Origin: Vombatus ursinus | Lineage: Eukaryota; Chordata; Mammalia; Diprotodontia; Vombatidae | NCBI RefSeq assembly: GCF_900497805.2 | Contig: NW_020954630.1 | Coordinates: 12,486,959 to 12,550,958 of the forward strand | Length of the DNA: 64,000 bases | Direction: 5' to 3' | In this document: positions 58,712 to 64,000 of the stretch, piece after piece | Position numbering within the stretch: the first letter of the stretch is position 1 | How the letters are laid out: every line of letters begins with the position of its first letter | The notes under the pieces: model-generated | What the model was told of the DNA's origin: nothing | What the model saw: only the letters and a program-made list of their open reading frames with translations | Database searches by the model: none | Position numbers and translations under genes: made by a program

Positions 58712-58835
58712 ATTTCCCCATTAGACTGTGAGCTCCTTGAGGGCAGAGAACATGTTTTGCCTTTTCTTTGACTCCCCAGGGCTTAGCATAGTGCTTGGAA
58801 CATAATAAGAGCTTCATAAATGCTCGTTGACATGG
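58712..58835 (+). mobile_element. LINE L2 3' end
   Basis: 'cattagactgtgagctcctt', 'gagggcagagaacatgtttt', 'cagggcttagcatagtgctt' and 'agagcttcataaatgctcgt'; about 75 bp upstream of the 58636 acceptor. Confidence 0.88.
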
Positions 58836-58994
58836 CTTGAAAGCACTTTATAATGAAGACGTCTTGGTACTCCTGTAATAAATTCCTTGTAGGAAATCTA
58901 CCTTTCCTCTCCATGCTTCTACATGAAGGAATGGTATTTCACAAACACTCCAGTGTACTCTCTTCATTATCTCCTTACTCACTCAATCAAAAAA

Positions 58995-59065
58995 AAAAAA
59001 AGTATTAAGTCTTTACTCTAGGTCAGGCACTGTTTGAGGTACTGAGGATGCAAATACAAAGAATG
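58995..59065 (-). mobile_element. LINE L2 3' end, antisense
   Basis: 'ctctaggtcaggcactgttt', 'gaggtactgaggatgcaaat' and 'acaaagaatgttctcac'. Confidence 0.7.
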
Positions 59066-59087
59066 TTCTCACTAACATTAACTAACA

Positions 59088-59121
59088 TTAGCTAGTTAGT
59101 TCTCACTAGCTAACTAGCTAA
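59088..59121. repeat. Perfect 12-bp inverted repeat (hairpin)
   Basis: ttagctagttag (59088-59099) and ctaactagctaa (59110-59121) are exact complements around a 10-nt loop. Just left is a tandem of 'actaacatta' (59071-59090), which suggests local slippage. Confidence 0.9.
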
Positions 59122-60649
59122 CATTCTCTCAGCTCCCAATACCGTGCTTTGTACTCCCAGGGAATTCTCAGTAACCAGTTCTTGACTAACCAGTCGATTC
59201 TAACTCTGCCAGTCCAGCAAAAAAATATAAACACTCAGGTGGCTTGTGCTAAGGGTCTCTATATAAACCAAGATCTAGATATAAGTTTCATAGAGGATTC
59301 CAGAAGACAGACACAACACCAGGTGCCATGAAGGTCTACCACTTTAACTGTGAATTAGCAATCCCTAGCTTGTGTCTCCTATAGAAATGCAAATAAAAAT
59401 GACAGACATTTGGCCACATCTGGTAGGAATGTCAAGACGTCAGGACTTCCCTTTAGATTCAGCATCCTATTTATTGTTGAGTGAGTCACTTGGGGAACAA
59501 GGGATTGAAAAAAAATTGTGGAAAACTATATACTGCTTAGTGGAACATCAACGTACGCACTGCTAATGATTACTGAGGCACTAAAAAAACAGATGTGATC
59601 CAGTTACAAGCAATAGTGATTCTTTTCTTTTTATTGTAAGTTAGAAAGGAAATAGGCATTATTAATTGTGTTAATTATGATTATAACATCCATGTAGCTT
59701 GGGAAGGATTGTGAGTTGCCCATTAAAGAAAACCACAACATAAATTGTAGTCCCATAAACTATTTTTATGTGCCAAGCTGACCTAATGCAGAGTTAAAGG
59801 AATCCTTCCCAGAGGAAATAAATGGTAATTCAGAGTAAGCTGAGCAGTAACAGTCCTGGGTTGATACTACCCAGAAAAGGAGAGAGTGGTACAGGAGCCA
59901 TTCATTCCAATAAGAGACTCACATGTTAGGTTTTTTCTATAGTGAGCAAAGTTCTAAAGGTCACCAAGATCCCAAGAAAGAAAATAATGCAAACAAGTAG
60001 AGGCTGGATTAGGCCTTCGCAGATGTGGTTACAAAATGCTCAGAGCAGTACTCAACACAAAAGAGAGCACTCAATAAATTTTTTGGATAAGCATGATGTT
60101 GATCATGACACGTATGGTTTTTCAAAGCTATCCCATGTGAAATCACCACCGTGACTCCCGTGTGACTGCCGGATGACAAGAAGAAGTGTTTATTGGTTTG
60201 GATGGGATTGGATGGGATGACAATTTGTGAAATTATTCATGCAGAGTGCATAGAAATGCTATGTAAATAATCAAATGCAAATGTTACAGCCAAAATAAGA
60301 CTCCCACCAATGAGCACATACGTTTCTCACAGACAGCTAAAAATACAAGGATTTTACCTTTTGTCATGATGATTTATAGGTGTTTGTGTTTATGCATGTG
60401 CATGTACATATGCACATATATGATACATTTCTTTATGAAATGTATGTATAAGCATGTAAATGAGTATATAAATACAAGGGCAGTCAAAAGTAAAGTAACT
60501 GCAAATTACTTCTTACATTTTGATGTAGCTTATGTTTTCCTATAAAAAAATGTTTATGGGAAAGGCCCATAAGGCCCAAAGCTTGCTTAGGCTTTTAACT
60601 ATTTCCCATTTTTTCCAGTTTAAGTCTGTTTTATCTCTGCAAGATATTT

Positions 60650-60870
60650 TTTTACATTCCTATTAAACATATTTTCACATCAGTCATTTTGTGAAGAAGA
60701 ATTAGAACCAATAAGAGGAACACGAAAAAAAAGAAACAAAACAAAACAGAAGGAAAAAAAGAGCAAATAGTACGCTTCGATCTGCATTCAGATTCCATAG
60801 TTCTTTCTCTGGATATGGATAGAATTTTCCATCATGAGTCTTTTGGAGATGTCTTAGATGTTCCTGCAAG
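60650..60870 (-). mobile_element. Marsupial L1 3' end fragment, antisense to +
   Basis: 'attttgtgaagaagaattag', 'gcttcgatctgcattcagat', 'gttctttctctggatatgga' and 'ttttccatcatgagtctttt' match the reverse L1 3' end, as at 21478-22075. Confidence 0.8.
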
Positions 60871-61565
60871 ATATTTTTGTCATCTGACACTTGACACAAC
60901 AACAATGATGACAAGTTTTCTTTGCATTATACATTTTGGAAAACATGGAAAATAAATTTCATTATAAAATTAAGTATATTAATTAAACTTCACCATATGC
61001 TATAAGAACATGTTTAAAAATAGGCAGAATATTTGCTATTTAAATACATAAAAGACAAAGAGAAATAATAGAAAATCATGTCCTTAAAAGAAAGGATCAT
61101 TTGGAGGCTCATATATAAACCATGAATACAGATGGAGGTACATTGTAAAATGTCAATATAAAGAGCTCTGTTGCCTTATTTTTTTAGGTTGTATCGGGTC
61201 AGACACTTAGAGTTGGATGAGGACAGGTCAAGTTACAAATCTGAACAAAATGTTGGTTTTTTTAGTGGGTCCTATGCCACCTTTTCTTCACACACACAAA
61301 GCTTCAGAGCCAAACTATAAAATACGGATGATAAGAGTTCAGAACTCAATAACAACTATTGACTTTGGTTTGCATGTAATGTTGCTGTTTCACTCTTGTA
61401 GCTCCTTATGATTCTTCCATCAAGAAAAAAAAAAAAAGAGGGAGGACCCCGTATACTCTTGCACACATGCAAGGCATGTCTGCCTCCATAAGCTAAAGTC
61501 AAGGCAATTATTTGTGCAGGTCAGGGGGAAAGAAGCACAAAGTGGGAAATATTCCACATTCATAT

Positions 61566-61670
61566 ATGTGTGTGTGTGTGTGTGTGTGTATACAAATATA
61601 CACACACATACACACACATATATGTACATGCACACATGTGTGTGTATGTGTATATTTGTATATATGTGAG
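61566..61670. repeat. (TG)n/(CA)n compound microsatellite with inverted repeats
   Basis: A TG run, then CA blocks, then TG again. 'tatacaaatatacac' (about 61589) pairs with 'gtgtatatttgtata' (about 61648). Confidence 0.93.
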
Positions 61671-61749
61671 TTTGGATATAGTTACAGATACATAATTCAT
61701 TGAACAGGTTCGAAAGCGCATCCAAGGCACAGTTTGGCAGCTTCAATCA

Positions 61750-61870
61750 ATCCATTCAAAACAAAACAGCAGCTATTAAGCACTGACAATGTTCCAGGCA
61801 CTGCATTAAGCACTATTGATATAGAGACAAAAGTGAAACTGTGTCTGCGTTCAAGGATTTTATGTTCTAA
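61750..61870 (-). mobile_element. LINE L2 3' end, antisense
   Basis: 'agcagctattaagcactgac', 'aatgttccaggcactgcatt' and 'ctgcgttcaaggattttatg'. Confidence 0.75.
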
Positions 61871-61945
61871 TAGATCAAATGAGATAATATCTGTAAAGCA
61901 CTTAGCACAGTGCTAGGAACAGAGAAGGTGCTTCTTAAACATTTG
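61871..61945 (+). mobile_element. MIR 3' end
   Basis: 'tcaaatgagataatatctgt', 'aaagcacttagcacagtgct' and 'gaaggtgcttcttaaac'. Confidence 0.78.
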
Positions 61946-62221
61946 CCCCTTGCAATGTAATAAAGGCTTTTTACTAAGGCTATAAAGATTGGCCAAACTA
62001 CTAGGAGGTCAGTTTCAAGTGAGTTTTTGAGTCTAGTTTGTAACATGTACTGTGTTTCTCGATAAACACTGCAAAACTCAAAATTATAGCACCACAATTT
62101 GGAAAACAAAAGAATTCCTGGGTGAGAACCCCAAAATCAATTATTTTCTCACCAAGTGCTCAGATAGGTACACACACATTCTCCTGAGTAGGAAAGATAA
62201 TGGATGAGTGCATGCACTTAC

Positions 62222-62347
62222 CTGGAGGTGTGTAGGCATCCATTGAGGTCTGCACAACCAGCGAACGGCGTTTGGAAGGCATCGGCACTGCCATTTTCCT
62301 TTCTTTGTGTTTAGCCAGGGCCGCTTGGACAGCTTCAGTATGCACAT
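62222..62347 (-). CDS. DIP2C: DIP2C coding exon (end of DMAP1-binding domain)
   Basis: 126-bp exon, phase 1 at both ends. The first two bases complete an Asp codon, then VHTEAVQAALAKHKERKMAV, PMPSKRRSLVVQTSMDAYTP and P. It corresponds to about residues 90-131 of human DIP2C, the C-terminal edge of the DMAP1-binding domain and the basic KRR stretch after it. DIP2A has KYKERKMPMPSKRRSVLVHS and DIP2B has KHKEQKMALPMPTKRRST, so this exon fits DIP2C best. Acceptor ttattattccag and donor CCAG|gtaagt are both good. It is the first exon of the window in transcription order; the exon coding the preceding RDERYRSD was not found up to 64000. Confidence 0.97.
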
Positions 62348-62769
62348 CTGGAATAATAAAAAATATTTAATTATTTTCTTATATAGCCTTTGGATTCTAT
62401 AGGCTCCAGGCTTTGTCTTCTTTTTTCTTGGACCCTTTCGTTGCACTGCCCACTTGCCTCTGCACTAAAAGATGGGTAGGTAAGGAAAAAGGGGAGCAAA
62501 GCTTACTTCAGTCACTTTTGCTACTCGCTGGAAGTTCCATTAAAAAGCAGACAAAATTTTTTGTTTTTGATTCATCTAGAGATTTAATTTACCCAAGGGA
62601 TTTTGAACCATTATTACTAATCAAAAGATGACTATATTGTAAATTGCTCAATATTGCCTTTATTTGAATGAATAAGTCTTTCTCTTGAATTCTCTCCCCA
62701 CAAGTCTTGTTTTCTAAGCCTGTGGACCAATTTGTTTGCCTAATATGACAGACAGAAGAGTGATACATA

Positions 62770-63020
62770 GGATAGAACTCTGGTTCTGTAGTCAGGAAGA
62801 CCTGAATCCAAATCTGACTTTAGACACTTAACAGCTGTGTGAGTTTGGGAAAATCACTTAACCTCTGTTTAATTCAGTTTCCTCAATTGTAAAATGGAAA
62901 GAATAACAGCACCCACCTCACAGGGGTGTTGTGAAGATCAAATGAGATGATATTTGTAAAGCATTTAACACACTACCTGGAATATAGTAGGTGCTATATA
63001 AATACTTATTCTCTCTCCTT
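62770..63020 (+). mobile_element. MIR/CORE-SINE, full length
   Basis: 'gtagtcaggaagacctgaat', 'cagctgtgtgagtttgggaa', 'ttcagtttcctcaattgtaa', 'gttgtgaagatcaaatgaga' and 'gtaggtgctatataaatact'. Confidence 0.88.
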
Positions 63021-63144
63021 CACCCCTGTGAGTTTTCCATTACATTTTCTAGAGACACTGTCTAGTGTGTAAATCAACATTTAGTTCTTTTTTAAAGTCC
63101 GTAGTCCATGGAATAAAGTATTTAACCTCCAATAATTTCCAATT

Positions 63145-63860
63145 CCATTGAATTCAATAAACATTTATTGAGTGCAGAGAACAGTGTTAAAAAGACATGG
63201 AACCTGCCCTCATAAAGCTTAGAGTCAAGCAGTAAAATCTTTATAATACATAGCTACAATATACAATGGAGTACACAATAAATATGAGACAGAGGAAGAG
63301 AGGAGAGAAAGGGAGGGAGGGAGGGAGAGACGGAGAGAGAGAGAGAGAGAGAGGGGTATCAACAGAGAGAGCACTACATAAAGTCCCAGGTCCAAAATGG
63401 GATAGGGTGGAGAGGCAATAAAATAAGATACAACCCTATTTTAAGCTTATAGTATAGTAAGAGGATGAGACACGTACACAAAAAATTAAAATACAGGTTC
63501 AAAAATTATTAGGTATATAATAGAGGTCAACGGTCTGTGAAACTTGAAGAAGAAAAGATTATATCTGGCTGGGCAGATCCTACATAGAGGATGTAGCACC
63601 TGAATTGGTTTTTGAAGGATTTCAATGAGCAGGAGTGGGAGTGAGGTCCTCTGCTTGCTGACATTCTCCCCAGAATGGGCACAAGGAACGGACTACACAA
63701 AGTCACAAGGGGAAAATAGTGCAGAGTGGTTGAATGGGATAATAGCTAATCTGGGCAAACTGGCTGTAGCACAAAATGTCCAAAAGGAAGCATCACACAA
63801 CGTGGTTTGAAAGGGGAGGTTGGAGAATTGCCAGGGAGGGTATTGAACATCAAAGTGAAT
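63145..63860 (-). mobile_element. LINE L2 3' region, antisense, with GA-rich expansion
   Basis: 63145-63290 ('tcaataaacatttattgagt', 'gaacctgccctcataaagct') is the terminus. A second, similar stretch starts at about 63420 ('acaaccctattttaagctta') and continues with 'gaattggtttttgaaggatt' and 'caatgagcaggagtgg'. A purine repeat (GAGG/GA) lies at 63297-63355. Confidence 0.62.
63297..63355. repeat. (GGGA)n/(GA)n simple repeat
   Basis: Purine-only tandem on the + strand within an L2 relic. Confidence 0.95.
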
Positions 63861-64000
63861 AGTCTATATTGCTTTTGCCTCAGACTACTCTTATGCCCAT
63901 TCCTTTCTTTCTCCTGCCATTCCTGCCACCATAGTTAAAGTCCTTAATCCCCTCTCATTGCTTCTTTTGTCTCTGTGCCTCAAGTCTCTTCTCTTTCTAC

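Larger units (their letters stand above)
58637..62221 (-). other. DIP2C: DIP2C intron, 3.6 kb
   Basis: GT-AG intron with L2 ends, an L1 3' end, a TG/CA microsatellite and a small hairpin. I recognise nothing in 59125-60640 or 60880-61560. Confidence 0.95.
1..64000 (-). other. DIP2C: DIP2C locus, internal part (exons and introns)
   Basis: The whole window lies inside one minus-strand gene. Seven exons join without gaps or frame breaks into about 330 residues that match DIP2C better than DIP2A or DIP2B. Paralog-specific strings include SEDEGSVQGDSQGTPTSSQG, HWISQAIHGSTTSTTSSSS, VVTNWPPSLEAALQRWGTIS and HKLGTKQEPMVRPGDR. The identification rests on recalled human paralog sequences. DIP2 proteins have an N-terminal DMAP1-binding domain followed by two adenylate-forming, FAAL-like domains. 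The family has been linked to diacylglycerol homeostasis in yeast and flies, and DIP2C to neurodevelopment. Promoter, start codon, second adenylating domain and stop codon all lie outside the window. Confidence 0.95.
62348..64000 (-). other. DIP2C: DIP2C intron, upstream side (incomplete)
   Basis: Intron preceding the 62347 acceptor, running past the right edge. It holds one full SINE, an antisense L2 and a GA-rich repeat. I recognise nothing in 62350-62760 or 63870-64000. Confidence 0.85.

Noticed and set aside
60479-60560. Possible mariner-like end ('gggcagtcaaaagtaaagta')
   Set aside because: No partner inverted terminus or flanking TA duplication found.
62160-62345. Minus-strand frame reading through the 62222-62347 exon into sequence past its donor
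   Set aside because: Residues match DIP2C only up to DAYTPP; beyond the gtaagt donor the match ends, so the exon border is preferred.
1-64000. LTR elements or endogenous retroviruses
   Set aside because: No paired LTRs, primer-binding site or gag/pol/env-like frame was recognised anywhere in the window.

Overview
The window is intronic vertebrate DNA carrying seven consecutive protein-coding exons of one gene on the minus strand: DIP2C (disco-interacting protein 2 homolog C). The repeats point to a marsupial. It contains Mar1-type CORE-SINEs, the WSINE1 tRNA/CORE SINE (three copies), marsupial L1 3' ends and a marsupial MIR-like SINE, on a background of old L2, MIR and CR1/L3. The 3' half of the WSINE1 copies reads like the form I know from Australian marsupials rather than the opossum one. 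An australidelphian host is therefore likely, but this is inference. No genus can be named.

Gene layout, in transcription order (right to left): exons at 62222-62347, 58427-58636, 42209-42343, 38233-38352, 36070-36267, 12954-13045 and 8202-8312. All have GT/AG borders, and joined they read open for about 330 residues. This matches roughly residues 90-420 of the ~1,556-residue human protein, recalled from memory. The exons cover the end of the DMAP1-binding domain, the Ser/Thr-rich linker and the start of the first adenylate-forming (FAAL-like) domain. The first exons lie beyond 64000 and the rest of the gene lies left of position 1. Introns between the exons are about 3.6, 16.1, 3.9, 2.0, 23.0 and 4.6 kb.

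Everything else is intron. It holds dense SINE/LINE debris, several nested insertions with readable target-site duplications, three copies of a non-autonomous hAT-like element, microsatellites (three interrupted by 10-N assembly gaps), a near-perfect 47-bp AT-rich palindrome, and a degenerate 7SL RNA pseudogene in reverse orientation at 53945-54148. I recognised no LTR element, endogenous retrovirus, tRNA, rRNA, CRISPR array or second protein-coding gene.

The most notable items are the 7SL relic that has lost the helix 6 region (marsupials are not known to have 7SL-derived SINEs), the nested SINE stacks, five successive frame-neutral exons in the DIP2C linker, and a weak splice donor on one of them. 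I found no new multi-gene system here.
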